A stretch of 64,000 bases of DNA from Paenibacillus_AA sp045062745 (lineage in GTDB: Bacteria > Bacillota > Bacilli > Paenibacillales > NBRC-103111), in assembly GCF_045062745.1 (NCBI RefSeq), contig NZ_JBJGED010000004.1, forward strand, positions 1 through 64,000, read 5' to 3'. A model generated the notes under the pieces. The model was not told the DNA's origin and made no database searches. It was given only the letters and a program-made list of their open reading frames with translations. Position 1 is the first letter of the stretch, and every line of letters begins with the position of its first letter. The position numbers were made by a program, and so were the translations under genes. Shown here piece by piece: positions 1 through 8,844 of the stretch.

Positions 1-75
1 AACGATCCGCTCGACTTGCATGTATTAGGCACGCCGCCAGCGTTCGTCCTGAGCCAGGATCAAACTCTCCATAAA
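1..75 (-). rRNA. 16S rRNA gene, 5' end only (partial)
   Basis: Read on the minus strand, this is the start of a bacterial 16S rRNA: the universal AGAGTTTGATCCTGGCTCAG primer region followed by the conserved GACGAACGCTGGCGGCGTGC block. The mature 5' end is placed near position 75 by comparison with Bacillus 16S. The rest of the gene lies beyond the left edge. It is transcribed in the same direction as the gyrase genes, away from the origin, as usual for the first rRNA operon in Bacillales. Confidence 0.97.
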
Positions 76-198
76 GGATACATCTGATATAGCTCTAAAA
101 CGTTACTAGCATTTATTACTTGCACGCTCGTTGTTCAGTTTTCAAGGAACAATCCCGTCGCTGGCATTTAAGAGAACCTCTCAAACAGCGACCATATT

Positions 199-228
199 AA
201 TATATCACATTCGCCCACTTCATTGCAA
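199..228 (-). promoter_or_regulatory. rRNA operon promoter P2
   Basis: On the minus strand a -35 TTGCAA (223-228) and a -10 TATATT (199-204) are separated by 18 bp. The promoter sits about 120 bp before the 16S 5' end and is followed by a leader with the Bacillales-like stretch CTTGAAAACTGAACAA. It is the downstream member of a tandem pair. Confidence 0.75.
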
Positions 229-296
229 GTACTTTTTTTAACCAAAAAGTGCTTCGAGTCCATCCAGCAGCGACCCGCTCCGAAGAGGCGAATAAT

Positions 297-325
297 AATA
301 TATCATGGGCGGAACCCTATGTCAA
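297..325 (-). promoter_or_regulatory. rRNA operon promoter P1
   Basis: On the minus strand a consensus -35 TTGACA (320-325) and a -10 TATATT (297-302) are separated by exactly 17 bp. The -35 box overlaps the stop codon of the upstream HD-GYP gene. Tandem P1/P2 promoters are the known arrangement for Bacillus rRNA operons. Confidence 0.85.
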
Positions 326-1374
326 GACATAACTTCCTGAATAAACAATTTTCGTTCCACGGCAAGATTAATGATCGTGCCGTTGACGTTCACCATCGGC
401 CGTGTTGGGTGGGCAGGATCAGTGAAGATGATCTCACCTACGCGATGGTCGTTCAGCCGGACAACCGTGCCTCGGTTGAACTGCGTCACCCGATTGACGA
501 ACGTCTGAACGATCGTCGGATCGAGCTTGCCGAAGGAATCCTGCACCAACTGCTCCAGCACGACATACGGAGAGCTGGGCTTCTTGTATGTACGCGGCCC
601 GGTCATGGCGTGGAAAATATCGGCCACCGCCACGATCTTGGCGTACGGATGAATGTTGTCGCCCTTGAGCGCCAGCGGATAGCCGGAGCCATCCTCCTTC
701 TCATGGTGCTGCAGCGCGCACAGCTTCACCCCTTCGTTGATCGAAGGGACGGTCTTCAGGATTTGGTACCCATAAATCGTATGCTTGCGCATCTCTTCCA
801 GCTCGGCCCCGGTCAAACGCGACGGTTTCTCAAGAATTGCCGAATCGATTTTCACATTCCCGATATCGTGCAACAGGCCGGAAAGAGCAATCGGCATCCA
901 GTCTTTTGAGGTGAAGCCGTGCCACTTCGCTAGCGTGTACGCCGTGAGTGCTACCTGAATACTGTTATGGTAAATGTATTCCGACATGTGCATCGTTCTC
1001 GGTGAGAACGTGAGCACGTGATAGTGTTGAATTTGCGCCAGCAGCGCCTCCATCGTATTGCGAATGTCCAGCACGGGCAGGTTGGCCCCCGCCATCGCGT
1101 TGCGGAACACCCGCTTCAGCAGTTGCAGCATGTTGTGATACTCTATGTAAAAGGGCAGCGCGCTCTCTTCTTCTTTCATGTAATCGGAACGCGGGTTATT
1201 CTCATCCTCTTCGATCTCGATATCTACATAGGGAATCATGAAGGCTCTTAAAATCTCGAGTTCCCTCGCCATGAGCATTTTGCCCTTGTGAAAAAGAATG
1301 TTCCCCAATTTGGTGAGAACATCCTCTTGAAGTTTGTCGCCCTCATTCAGCTGGGAAACGGGAACTACCGCCAT
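322..1374 (-). CDS. HD-GYP domain phosphodiesterase
   Basis: A 350-residue cytoplasmic protein with an HD-GYP domain. The HDIGN metal-binding motif is at about residues 169-173, and the HHE...GSGYP signature of the GYP half is at about 223-233. HD-GYP proteins usually hydrolyse cyclic-di-GMP; no receiver or sensor domain is recognisable in the N-terminal 130 residues, so its signal is unknown. The chosen ATG is preceded by GGTGGGGGG; an ATG-type start 16 codons upstream has no such site. It lies just after the gyrA terminator and directly before the rRNA promoters, a position typical for Paenibacillus-like genomes. The substrate is inferred from the family, not seen. Confidence 0.88.
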   Translation of the reverse strand: MAVVPVSQLNEGDKLQEDVLTKLGNILFHKGKMLMARELEILRAFMIPYVDIEIEEDENNPRSDYMKEEESALPFYIEYHNMLQLLKRVFRNAMAGANLPVLDIRNTMEALLAQIQHYHVLTFSPRTMHMSEYIYHNSIQVALTAYTLAKWHGFTSKDWMPIALSGLLHDIGNVKIDSAILEKPSRLTGAELEEMRKHTIYGYQILKTVPSINEGVKLCALQHHEKEDGSGYPLALKGDNIHPYAKIVAVADIFHAMTGPRTYKKPSSPYVVLEQLVQDSFGKLDPTIVQTFVNRVTQFNRGTVVRLNDHRVGEIIFTDPAHPTRPMVNVNGTIINLAVERKLFIQEVMS

Positions 1375-1417
1375 ACTATCCCCCCACCTCAAAAATAATC
1401 CGTATTCCTTATTGTAA

Positions 1418-1450
1418 AACAAAAGGGATTGGTATGTAAGACCAATCCCT
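1418..1450 (-). terminator. Terminator after gyrA
   Basis: On the minus strand a perfect 10-bp stem (AGGGATTGGT / ACCAATCCCT, 7-nt loop) is followed by TTTTGTTTT. It lies 28 bp after the gyrA stop and separates the gyrase operon from the HD-GYP gene. Confidence 0.85.
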
Positions 1451-1478
1451 CAAAATTTTTTGCGGCTCCGCTAAGAGC

Positions 1479-3938
1479 TTATTCTTCTTCCGGCGTTTCC
1501 TCTGTTGTCGTCTCATCGCTCTTCTCGACACGGGAGACCGTAGCCACTTCATCGTCTTCCCGGATGTTGATCAACCGGACCCCTTGCGTATTCCGGCCCA
1601 TCGTATTGATGCCGGACATGCTGGTCCGAATGATCGTCCCGGATGCGGTAATGATCATCAAGTCCTCTTCGTTAGTTACAACCTTGAGGCTAATGACCGG
1701 CCCGTTCTTGGAGGTGACGTTCAGCGTCTTGATCCCTTTCCCGCCGCGAGACTGGATCCGGTATTCGCTCATTGGAGTCCGCTTCCCGTATCCTTTGGCG
1801 GTGACGATCAACACGTCATGGTCGACATTCACGACATCCATATCGATGACCGCGTCATTGTCGGAAATATGAATCCCCTTCACGCCGGTAGCCGAACGGC
1901 CCATAGGACGAACATCCTGTTCGGGGAATCGAATCGAAATCCCTTGCTGCGTCCCCATGATGATCTCTTGATTGCCGTCCGTCAGCTTGACGCCGATCAG
2001 GTCGTCGTCTTCCCGCAGGTTGATGGCGATCAAGCCGCCCTTGCGGATGTTGGAGTAATCATCGAGCGGGGTCTTCTTCACGATGCCGCCCCGTGTGGCG
2101 AAGAACAAGTACTGCTCGGAATTGAACTCCTCAACCGGGATGACCGCATTCACCGTCTCGCCCTGTTCGATCTGAATCAGGTTGATGATCGGCGTGCCTC
2201 GCGCGGTCCGGCTCAGATCCGGAATCTCGTAAGCCTTCAAGCGATACACTTTGCCTTTGTTGGTGAAGAACATCAAGTAGTGATGCGTATTCGTCACAAA
2301 CAGATGTTCGACGAAGTCGTTGTCCTTGGTATCCATCCCGACAACGCCTCGGCCTCCGCGCTTCTGGCTGCGGTAAGTCGTCACCGGCAGACGCTTGATA
2401 TAGCCGGTATGCGTGATCGTGATGATGACGTCCTCCCGTGGGATCAAGTCCTCATCCTCGATGCTCTCTTCTCCGATCGTAATTTCCGATCGTCTAGGAT
2501 CCGCATACTTGTCTTTGATTTCTTTCAATTCCTCACTGATAATGCCCAGAATGAGCTGTTCATCGGCGAGAATGGCCCGATATTCGGCGATCTTGACTTG
2601 CAATTCCGCGTATTCGGCCTCGATCTTATCCCGCTCCAATCCGGTCAAGCGCTGCAGGCGCATATCGAGAATCGCCTGGGCCTGATCGTAGCTGAGCTGG
2701 AACCGATTCATCAAGCCGTCCCGGGCTTCTTCCGTCGTGCGTGACCCCCGGATCAGGGCGATGACTTCGTCCAAGTGATCCAAGGCAATGCGCAAGCCTT
2801 CCAGAATATGCGCCCGGGCTTCGGCCTTCTTCAAGTCGAACTCGGTCCGGCGGCGAATGACCTCTTGCTGGTGCTTCAGGTAGTGTTGGAGCACCTCTTT
2901 GAGATTCAGCACCTTCGGTTCCCCGTTCACCAAGGCCAGCATGATGATGCCGAAATTGGATTGCATCGGGGTATGCTTGTACAAGTTGTTCAAGACGACA
3001 TTCGGATTGACGTCCCGACGGAGCTCGATGACGACCCGCATCCCGGTGCGGTCCGATTCGTCCCGCAAATCGGTGATCCCGTCGATGACTTTATCGCGCA
3101 CCAGCTCGGCAATCTTCTCTACGAGTCTTGCTTTGTTGACTTTGTAAGGCAGCTCATAAACAATAATCCGCGCCTTGTTGTTGTTCTCTTCGATGTTCAC
3201 CTTCGACCGCATCGTCACGGAACCGCGGCCGGTCGTGTATGCGGAACGAATCCCCTCGCGGCCCATAATATAGGCGCCTGTAGGGAAATCCGGACCTTTG
3301 ATCGACTGCATGAGCTCGAGCGGGGTGACATCGGGATCGTCGATGATCTGCTGGACCGCGTCGACGACTTCGCCCAAGTTATGAGGCGGGATACTGGTCG
3401 CCATCCCTACGGCAATCCCGTAGGTGCCGTTCACGAGCAAGTTCGGATAGCGCGACGGGAGCACGGCCGGTTCGCTTTCTTCCCCATCATAGTTCGGGAC
3501 GAAGTCTACGGTCTCCTTCTGCATATCCCGCAGGAGCTCCATCGAGATCTTCGACAGACGAGCTTCCGTATACCGCATCGCAGCCGCCATGTCGCCATCA
3601 ACCGAACCGAAGTTGCCGTGTCCGTCGACCAGCATGTTGCGGTACGTGAAGTCTTGCGCCATGCCGACCATCGTCTCGTACACGGCGCTGTCGCCGTGAG
3701 GATGGTACTTGCCGATGACTTCCCCTACGATACGAGCCGATTTCTTGTAAGGCTTGTCCGGCGTCATGCCCAGCTCGGACATCGCGTACAAAATTCTGCG
3801 GTGCACCGGCTTCAAGCCGTCACGGACATCAGGTAACGCACGGCTCACGATAATGCTCATCGCGTAGTCCATGAAGGACGTACGCATCTCGGTGCCGATA
3901 TCTATTTCTCTTACTTCCGATCTGTTCTCTTCCGCCAT
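1479..3938 (-). CDS. gyrA: DNA gyrase subunit A
   Basis: The 819-residue breakage-reunion subunit of DNA gyrase, which with GyrB introduces negative supercoils. The active-site tyrosine is Tyr123 in AAAMRYTEARL. The quinolone-resistance region reads HGDSAVYE (Ser84, Glu88), the sensitive-type residues. The C-terminal half carries the repeated beta-pinwheel blades, including a QKRGGRG-type GyrA-box, and ends in an acidic tail rich in Glu and Thr. It starts 15 bp after gyrB with GGAGGTAAC before the ATG, so the two are co-transcribed. Confidence 0.98.
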   Translation of the reverse strand: MAEENRSEVREIDIGTEMRTSFMDYAMSIIVSRALPDVRDGLKPVHRRILYAMSELGMTPDKPYKKSARIVGEVIGKYHPHGDSAVYETMVGMAQDFTYRNMLVDGHGNFGSVDGDMAAAMRYTEARLSKISMELLRDMQKETVDFVPNYDGEESEPAVLPSRYPNLLVNGTYGIAVGMATSIPPHNLGEVVDAVQQIIDDPDVTPLELMQSIKGPDFPTGAYIMGREGIRSAYTTGRGSVTMRSKVNIEENNNKARIIVYELPYKVNKARLVEKIAELVRDKVIDGITDLRDESDRTGMRVVIELRRDVNPNVVLNNLYKHTPMQSNFGIIMLALVNGEPKVLNLKEVLQHYLKHQQEVIRRRTEFDLKKAEARAHILEGLRIALDHLDEVIALIRGSRTTEEARDGLMNRFQLSYDQAQAILDMRLQRLTGLERDKIEAEYAELQVKIAEYRAILADEQLILGIISEELKEIKDKYADPRRSEITIGEESIEDEDLIPREDVIITITHTGYIKRLPVTTYRSQKRGGRGVVGMDTKDNDFVEHLFVTNTHHYLMFFTNKGKVYRLKAYEIPDLSRTARGTPIINLIQIEQGETVNAVIPVEEFNSEQYLFFATRGGIVKKTPLDDYSNIRKGGLIAINLREDDDLIGVKLTDGNQEIIMGTQQGISIRFPEQDVRPMGRSATGVKGIHISDNDAVIDMDVVNVDHDVLIVTAKGYGKRTPMSEYRIQSRGGKGIKTLNVTSKNGPVISLKVVTNEEDLMIITASGTIIRTSMSGINTMGRNTQGVRLINIREDDEVATVSRVEKSDETTTEETPEEE

Positions 3939-3953
3939 GAGTTACCTCCAAAG

Positions 3954-5864
3954 TTAAACGTCCAGGTTTTTCACGTATCTCGCATGCTCTTGGATAAAAT
4001 CGCGGCGCGGCTCGACATTGTCGCCCATCAGGGTGTCGAAGATCGCATCGGCTTCAATCGCATCCTGGATACTCACCTGCAACAGCGTACGGCTCTCGGG
4101 GTCCATCGTCGTCTCCCACAGCTGCTCGGGATTCATCTCGCCCAAGCCTTTGTAGCGCTGCACGTTGACTTTCGTACCATCTCCGAACTCCTCCATGATG
4201 GCCGCCCGTTGCTTGTCGTTATAAGCGTAGCGCACGGTCTTGTTCCGTTCGATCTTGTACAGCGGCGGCTGCGCGATATACACGTAGCCGGACTCAATCA
4301 ATTTGCGCATGTACCGGTAGAGGAACGTGAGCAACAGCGTCCGAATATGGGCGCCGTCTACGTCCGCGTCCGTCATAATGACAATTTTGTGGTACCGCGC
4401 CTTGGTAATATCGAAATCATCGCTAATACCGGTGCCGAGTGCGGTAATGATCGCCCGAATCTCCAGGTTGGAGAGGGTTTTATCCAAGCGGGCTTTCTCC
4501 ACGTTCAGGATTTTGCCCCTGAGCGGGAGGATGGCTTGGAAGTGCCGGTCCCGGCCTTGTTTGGCCGAGCCTCCGGCGGAGTCGCCTTCCACCACGAACA
4601 ATTCGCTGATGGAGGCATCGCGCGAAGAGCAATCGGCCAGCTTCCCCGGCAGGGAGCTGACTTCCAGCACGCTTTTGCGGCGGGTGAGTTCGCGGGCTTT
4701 ACGGGCTGCTTCCCGGGCACGGGCTGCTTGGATCCCCTTCTCGAGAATTTTACGGGCGATCGCAGGATTCTCGTCCATAAACTCCTGCAGCTTCTCGGCG
4801 AACAGCGACTCGACAATGCCGCGCACCTCGCTGTTGCCGAGCTTCGTCTTCGTCTGTCCCTCGAATTGAGGGTCGGGAATCTTCACGGAGATAATCGCGC
4901 TCAAGCCTTCCCGCACGTCATCCCCCGACAAATTGGCGTCATTGTCTTTGAGCGCATTCGTCTTGCGGGCATAATCGTTCAGAATGCGAGTAAGTGCGCT
5001 CTTGAAGCCGGATTCGTGCGTCCCGCCTTCATGCGTATTGATATTATTCGCGAACGAATAGATGTTCTCGGTATAGCTGTCGTTATACTGGATGGCAATC
5101 TCGATATGAATCTGGTCGCGGTCGCCCTCCACATAGATCGGCGGTTCGTGAACGGGTGCCCGATTGCGGTTCAAATACTCGACGAAGGAGACGATCCCGC
5201 CATCGTACTTGTATGAATTCGATACGTCCGTACGCTCGTCGAGCAACGTAATCTCGATCCCTTTGTTGAGGAACGCCAGTTCTCGAATCCGCGACTGCAG
5301 AATATCATAGTCATATTCGGTCGTTTCCGTGAAAATCTCGGCGTCCGGCTTGAAGCGGACAAGCGTTCCGGTCTCTTCGGTTTCGCCGATGACTCGCAAC
5401 GGGTATTCCGGCGCTCCCCGATGGTAAGCTTGTTCGTGAATTTTGCCTTTATATTTCACCTTAACATACACGTTCTCGGACAACGCATTCACGACGGAAA
5501 CCCCTACCCCGTGCAAGCCGCCGGACACTTTGTACCCTTCTCCACCGAACTTGCCGCCGGCATGGAGCACCGTCATCACGACCTCGACCGTGGATTTCTT
5601 CAGCTTCGCATTCTCGCCGGTCGGGATTCCCCGGCCGTTATCGGTGACCGTGACGCTGTTGTCCTTGTGGACGGTTACGGTAATTTTATCGCAATAGCCT
5701 GCCAAGGCTTCGTCAATCGCGTTGTCGACTACTTCCCAAACCAGGTGGTGCAGCCCTCTCGGTCCCGTCGAGCCGATGTACATCCCCGGCCGTTTCCGAA
5801 CCGCTTCCAGGCCTTCCAGAACTTGAATCTGGCTTTCATCATACGCATTTTGATTGATCGTCAT
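3954..5864 (-). CDS. gyrB: DNA gyrase subunit B
   Basis: The 636-residue ATPase subunit of gyrase. The GHKL ATP-binding site is visible (DNAIDEALAG near residue 48, DNGRGIP near 75, GGLHGVGVSVVNALS near 115). The TOPRIM domain shows EGDSAGGSAKQGRDR and the later TDADVDGAH metal-binding motif, and the C-terminus has the YKGLGEMNPEQLWETTM signature. The length is normal for Firmicutes. It follows remB by 10 bp and precedes gyrA in the same operon. AGGTGA lies before the ATG. Confidence 0.98.
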   Translation of the reverse strand: MTINQNAYDESQIQVLEGLEAVRKRPGMYIGSTGPRGLHHLVWEVVDNAIDEALAGYCDKITVTVHKDNSVTVTDNGRGIPTGENAKLKKSTVEVVMTVLHAGGKFGGEGYKVSGGLHGVGVSVVNALSENVYVKVKYKGKIHEQAYHRGAPEYPLRVIGETEETGTLVRFKPDAEIFTETTEYDYDILQSRIRELAFLNKGIEITLLDERTDVSNSYKYDGGIVSFVEYLNRNRAPVHEPPIYVEGDRDQIHIEIAIQYNDSYTENIYSFANNINTHEGGTHESGFKSALTRILNDYARKTNALKDNDANLSGDDVREGLSAIISVKIPDPQFEGQTKTKLGNSEVRGIVESLFAEKLQEFMDENPAIARKILEKGIQAARAREAARKARELTRRKSVLEVSSLPGKLADCSSRDASISELFVVEGDSAGGSAKQGRDRHFQAILPLRGKILNVEKARLDKTLSNLEIRAIITALGTGISDDFDITKARYHKIVIMTDADVDGAHIRTLLLTFLYRYMRKLIESGYVYIAQPPLYKIERNKTVRYAYNDKQRAAIMEEFGDGTKVNVQRYKGLGEMNPEQLWETTMDPESRTLLQVSIQDAIEADAIFDTLMGDNVEPRRDFIQEHARYVKNLDV

Positions 5865-5874
5865 TCCGGGTCAC

Positions 5875-6153
5875 CTACTTTCTCTGATTGGGTGTCGCTT
5901 CGATTTCGTTCGCTAAAAGCACTTGGGCCCGTTTTTTTAGGGTCGCGGACGATACGGGAGAATAATATACTTTGCCTTTCGTGAGGACAAGCGACTTGCA
6001 TTCCTCTTCCCCGATCACTTCGACGTTCCGCTCTTTCTGGGCATGCTGAATAAAATGCTTGGAAATTTTGGACGACTTCTCAATGGACAAATCGAATATA
6101 GCGATCAGCTCGGAAGCTCGTATTATTTTCTCTCCGCCTAAATGGATAAACAT
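5875..6153 (-). CDS. remB: Extracellular matrix regulator RemB-like protein
   Basis: A 92-residue protein of the RemB/YaaB (DUF370-like) family, found between recF and gyrB in Bacillus and Paenibacillus. The N-terminus FIHLGGEKIIRASELIAIFD is characteristic. In B. subtilis RemB influences biofilm matrix gene expression; the role here is inferred from the family and position. AGGAGCGGG lies 7 bp before the ATG. It is in the recF-gyrB-gyrA transcription unit. Confidence 0.88.
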   Translation of the reverse strand: MFIHLGGEKIIRASELIAIFDLSIEKSSKISKHFIQHAQKERNVEVIGEEECKSLVLTKGKVYYSPVSSATLKKRAQVLLANEIEATPNQRK

Positions 6154-6181
6154 TGAGACCCGCTCCTACTCGTAGTCTAGG

Positions 6182-7288
6182 CTAGATCAGTTTTCCATTC
6201 TGCACATGGAAAAGGGCCGCGTGCGTGAGCCTGTCCATCTTGACGCTCTCGACGCCGGTCGTTGTGATGAACGTCTGCACTTTCCCCTGGAACGTCTCGA
6301 TCAGCTGCGTCTGACGGAAACTATCCAATTCGGACAAAACGTCATCGAGCAGGAGAATCGGATATTCCCCCACTTCTTCACGGATACATTCGATTTCGGC
6401 CAGCTTCAAGGACAAGGCCGTCGTCCGTTGCTGCCCCTGTGAACCGTAAGTTTGGACGTCCTTCTCGTTGATCTGGAACAGCAGATCGTCGCGATGCGGG
6501 CCGTACAAGGTCGTGCCGCGCCGGACCTCTTGGTCTCTGGCCTGTGATAACTTTACCATAAACTGATCAAATATAACAGATTGTTGTGACGAATCGTCAT
6601 ACGGGAACGAGGGATGATAGGCGATGCTGAGCTGTTCGGCGCGATTCGTGATGCTCTGATGAATCGTCTCCGCCCAGACTTGGAGCTTATTTATAAAGCT
6701 TTGACGTTTTTTCATAATTTTAATACCAAATTGCACCAACTGCTCGTTCCAAACCTCCAATTGCGTCCCGAGGCTTGAGGAATGCTGCATCTGCTTGAGC
6801 AAATTGTTCCGCTGGACGAGCACCTTCTGGTACTGGGACAAGTCGTGCAAATACGAGGGCTGCACCTGGCCGATCTCCATATCGAGGAACCGGCGACGCA
6901 CGCCGGGGGCGCCCTTCACGATCTCGAGGTCTTCCGGAGCGAACATGACGACGTTGAGCTGCCCGATGAAGTCGCTCAGCTTGCGCTGCTCGAGCCCGTT
7001 CACCTTCGCCCGCTTGCCCTGGGCCGACACCTGCAAATCCAGAGTGCAGGCGCCATAGCGCTTCTCGATCTCACCATGGATGTGCGCGCGTTCGGCATTC
7101 CAGCCGATCCACTCCTTGTCCTGGTGCGTCCGGTGCGATTTGGTCAGCGCCAGCACATAGATCGACTCGAGCAAATTCGTCTTGCCTTGTGCATTGGGCC
7201 CGACGAACATATTGACGCTCGAGTCGGTGGCGAACTCTACATGCTCATAGTTGCGGTAATTGTGCAAGGTCAGCTTTTTCAGGAACAA
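6182..7288 (-). CDS. recF: DNA replication/repair protein RecF
   Basis: An SMC-like ATPase of 368 residues that loads RecA at single-strand gaps with RecO and RecR. Walker A is GPNAQGKTN (about 30-38), and the ABC-type signature and Walker B are near the C-terminus (LLLDDVLSELD). The TTG start is preferred because GAGGTGG lies 7 bp upstream and MFLKKLTLHNYRNYEH aligns with the family N-terminus; a GTG nine codons upstream has no good site. The start overlaps the end of rlbA by 10 bp. Confidence 0.95.
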   Translation of the reverse strand: MFLKKLTLHNYRNYEHVEFATDSSVNMFVGPNAQGKTNLLESIYVLALTKSHRTHQDKEWIGWNAERAHIHGEIEKRYGACTLDLQVSAQGKRAKVNGLEQRKLSDFIGQLNVVMFAPEDLEIVKGAPGVRRRFLDMEIGQVQPSYLHDLSQYQKVLVQRNNLLKQMQHSSSLGTQLEVWNEQLVQFGIKIMKKRQSFINKLQVWAETIHQSITNRAEQLSIAYHPSFPYDDSSQQSVIFDQFMVKLSQARDQEVRRGTTLYGPHRDDLLFQINEKDVQTYGSQGQQRTTALSLKLAEIECIREEVGEYPILLLDDVLSELDSFRQTQLIETFQGKVQTFITTTGVESVKMDRLTHAALFHVQNGKLI

Positions 7289-7500
7289 GTGGAAACCACC
7301 TCGAACCGGCCGCACCCCTCTACCTCAACCGTATCCCCCGAATACAGCTTGCGTCCTCTCCGGTTATCCACAGCTCCATTGATCCGGATGACGGTTTCTT
7401 GCAAAAATTGCTTCGCTTGTCCACCTGTGGATATGCAATCCGCCAGCTTCAGGAACTGACCGAGTGCGATATATTCGGTTGTGATCTCTATTCGTTTCAT
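7279..7500 (-). CDS. S4 domain RNA-binding protein RlbA (YaaA)
   Basis: A 73-residue S4-like RNA-binding domain protein. The motif ALGQFLKLADCISTGGQAKQ followed by INGAVDNRRGRKLYSGD is the S4 core. This small gene sits between dnaN and recF in most Firmicutes and is called yaaA or rlbA; it is thought to act in ribosome assembly. The 3' end overlaps recF, so translation is probably coupled. Confidence 0.93.
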   Translation of the reverse strand: MKRIEITTEYIALGQFLKLADCISTGGQAKQFLQETVIRINGAVDNRRGRKLYSGDTVEVEGCGRFEVVSTCS

Positions 7501-7533
7501 ACCATCGGACTCCGATCCTGGACTGGCATTCGC

Positions 7534-8679
7534 TTAATTCGTTGTACGGTAAGGCATGATCAAATGCAGCATATTCGCATGATCTTCCGGCTTGATGATG
7601 ATTGGCTGCATCGGGCCTCGGAAGCCCATGGCGATATAGTCGCTGTCGATGACCTTGAGGGCATCGAGCATGTATTTGGAGTTGAAGGAAATGCTGATGA
7701 GTTCGCCCGCCAGCTTGTGAACGCCGATCTGCTCCGTTACCTTGCCCAGCTCAGCGGATGTGGAGGACACTTCGACCGTCTGCTCGTCCTTCATCGTGAG
7801 TTTCACGATGTTCGTGCGCTCCTCCCGGGACAGCAAGTACGCCCGGTCGATCGCATCGGCCAGCTTCCGCGTCTCGATCGTCATCTCCGTGCTGAAGGAA
7901 GCCGGGATGAGCTTGGCCGTGTCCGGATAAGTACCGTCCAGCAAGCGGGTGAAGAACAAGATGGAATCCATCTTGAACAAAACTTGGTTATCGGCTACGA
8001 CGATATCGATCAGCATGGATTGATCCGGCAGCAGCTTGTTCAGCTCGTTCAAGCTTTTGCCCGAAATCACGATGTTCGTCTGCGGCTCCCACTGTTCGCT
8101 CGTCTGAATGTGCGCTTCCCGGCTCGCCATCCGCAACCGGTCGCAGGCGATCAGCTTCAACTGCTCCGCATCAAACTTCCACAGCACGCCGGTCAAGATG
8201 GGGCTCGTCTCGCTTGTGGACACCGCGAACGTCGTTTGACGGATCATCGCCTTCAGCAGATCGCTGGATACCGACACCTTCTGGTCTTCCTCCAGCTGCG
8301 GCAGCAGCGGATATTCCTCCGGATCCAGTCCTACGAGCTGCACTTCGGTCGAGCCGGAGCGGATCCATGTAATGAAGTTGTCTTTCACTTCCAACTCTAC
8401 TACCGCGGCCGGAAGCTTGCGGATCATCTCCGAGAAGAAGCGCGCAGGCAGCACGACGCTGCCCGGTCTCAGCACTTCCACGATCGTGATGCCGTCCTTC
8501 TCCGTCGGTACGTAGCTCTGAATGGAAATTTCCGTATCGCTTGCCGTGAATGTGGCTCCCTTGCCGTCTACGTCGATCTTGATCCCGCTCAAGATCGGAA
8601 TCGTCGTCCGGTTGGATATCGCTTTGAATACGTGTTGGATGGATTCGTTCAGTTGATCTTTGGCAATAATAATATTCAT
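7534..8679 (-). CDS. dnaN: DNA polymerase III beta subunit (sliding clamp)
   Basis: The 381-residue sliding clamp that tethers DNA polymerase to DNA. It aligns along its length with Bacillus DnaN (for example SNRTTIPILSGIKI near the start, TTFAVSTSETSPILTGV in the middle, and a C-terminus ending in LIMPYRTTN). Two adjacent ATG codons are available; the second is chosen because GGGAG lies 7 bp before it, but the first (3 bp upstream) is possible. It is separated from dnaA by a 165-bp region holding the unwinding element. Confidence 0.97.
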   Translation of the reverse strand: MNIIIAKDQLNESIQHVFKAISNRTTIPILSGIKIDVDGKGATFTASDTEISIQSYVPTEKDGITIVEVLRPGSVVLPARFFSEMIRKLPAAVVELEVKDNFITWIRSGSTEVQLVGLDPEEYPLLPQLEEDQKVSVSSDLLKAMIRQTTFAVSTSETSPILTGVLWKFDAEQLKLIACDRLRMASREAHIQTSEQWEPQTNIVISGKSLNELNKLLPDQSMLIDIVVADNQVLFKMDSILFFTRLLDGTYPDTAKLIPASFSTEMTIETRKLADAIDRAYLLSREERTNIVKLTMKDEQTVEVSSTSAELGKVTEQIGVHKLAGELISISFNSKYMLDALKVIDSDYIAMGFRGPMQPIIIKPEDHANMLHLIMPYRTTN

Positions 8680-8710
8680 CATGTCACTCCCGTGGTTCTT
8701 TTTCGCGAGA

Positions 8711-8778
8711 AACGATCATAAGATATAGGTTTAAAATCTTTTTAGTAGTAGTACTAGGGGCCCTGAATATGTGGATAA
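8711..8778. other. Replication origin unwinding region with DnaA-trios
   Basis: Between dnaA and dnaN an AT-rich tract (8711-8742) runs into five trinucleotides, TAG TAG TAG TAC TAG (8743-8757), then a GC block GGGCCC (8758-8763), then a DnaA box TGTGGATAA (8770-8778) matching the consensus. This order (AT-rich DNA, DnaA-trios, GC cluster, DnaA box) is the basal unwinding system described in Bacillus subtilis, where DnaA filaments on the trios open the duplex. The assignment is by pattern; melting was not shown. Confidence 0.85.
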
Positions 8779-8800
8779 GTAGGCAAACCTCTGAATAAGC

Positions 8801-8837
8801 AAGCCTATCCACATGTGAATAGTTTGTGTATAGGCTT
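8801..8837. promoter_or_regulatory. Inverted repeat of DnaA-box-like sequences after dnaA
   Basis: The arms AAGCCTATCCACA (8801-8813) and TGTGTATAGGCTT (8825-8837) are complementary at 12 of 13 positions around an 11-base loop. The left arm contains CTATCCACA, one mismatch from the DnaA box; the right arm contains a weaker box in opposite orientation, and the loop has TGTGAATAG. It starts 8 bp beyond the dnaA stop. There is no T-run on the dnaA-sense side, so DnaA binding is favoured over termination. Confidence 0.6.
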
Positions 8838-8844
8838 GTGTGCG

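Noticed and set aside
223..909. Plus-strand frame over the rRNA promoters and HD-GYP gene
   Set aside because: It crosses two promoters and is antisense to the HD-GYP gene.
2775..3836. Long plus-strand frame opposite gyrA (353 codons), with similar ones opposite gyrB
   Set aside because: It lies entirely antisense to a full-length conserved gene, has no recognisable protein features, and is a by-product of GC-rich codon use.
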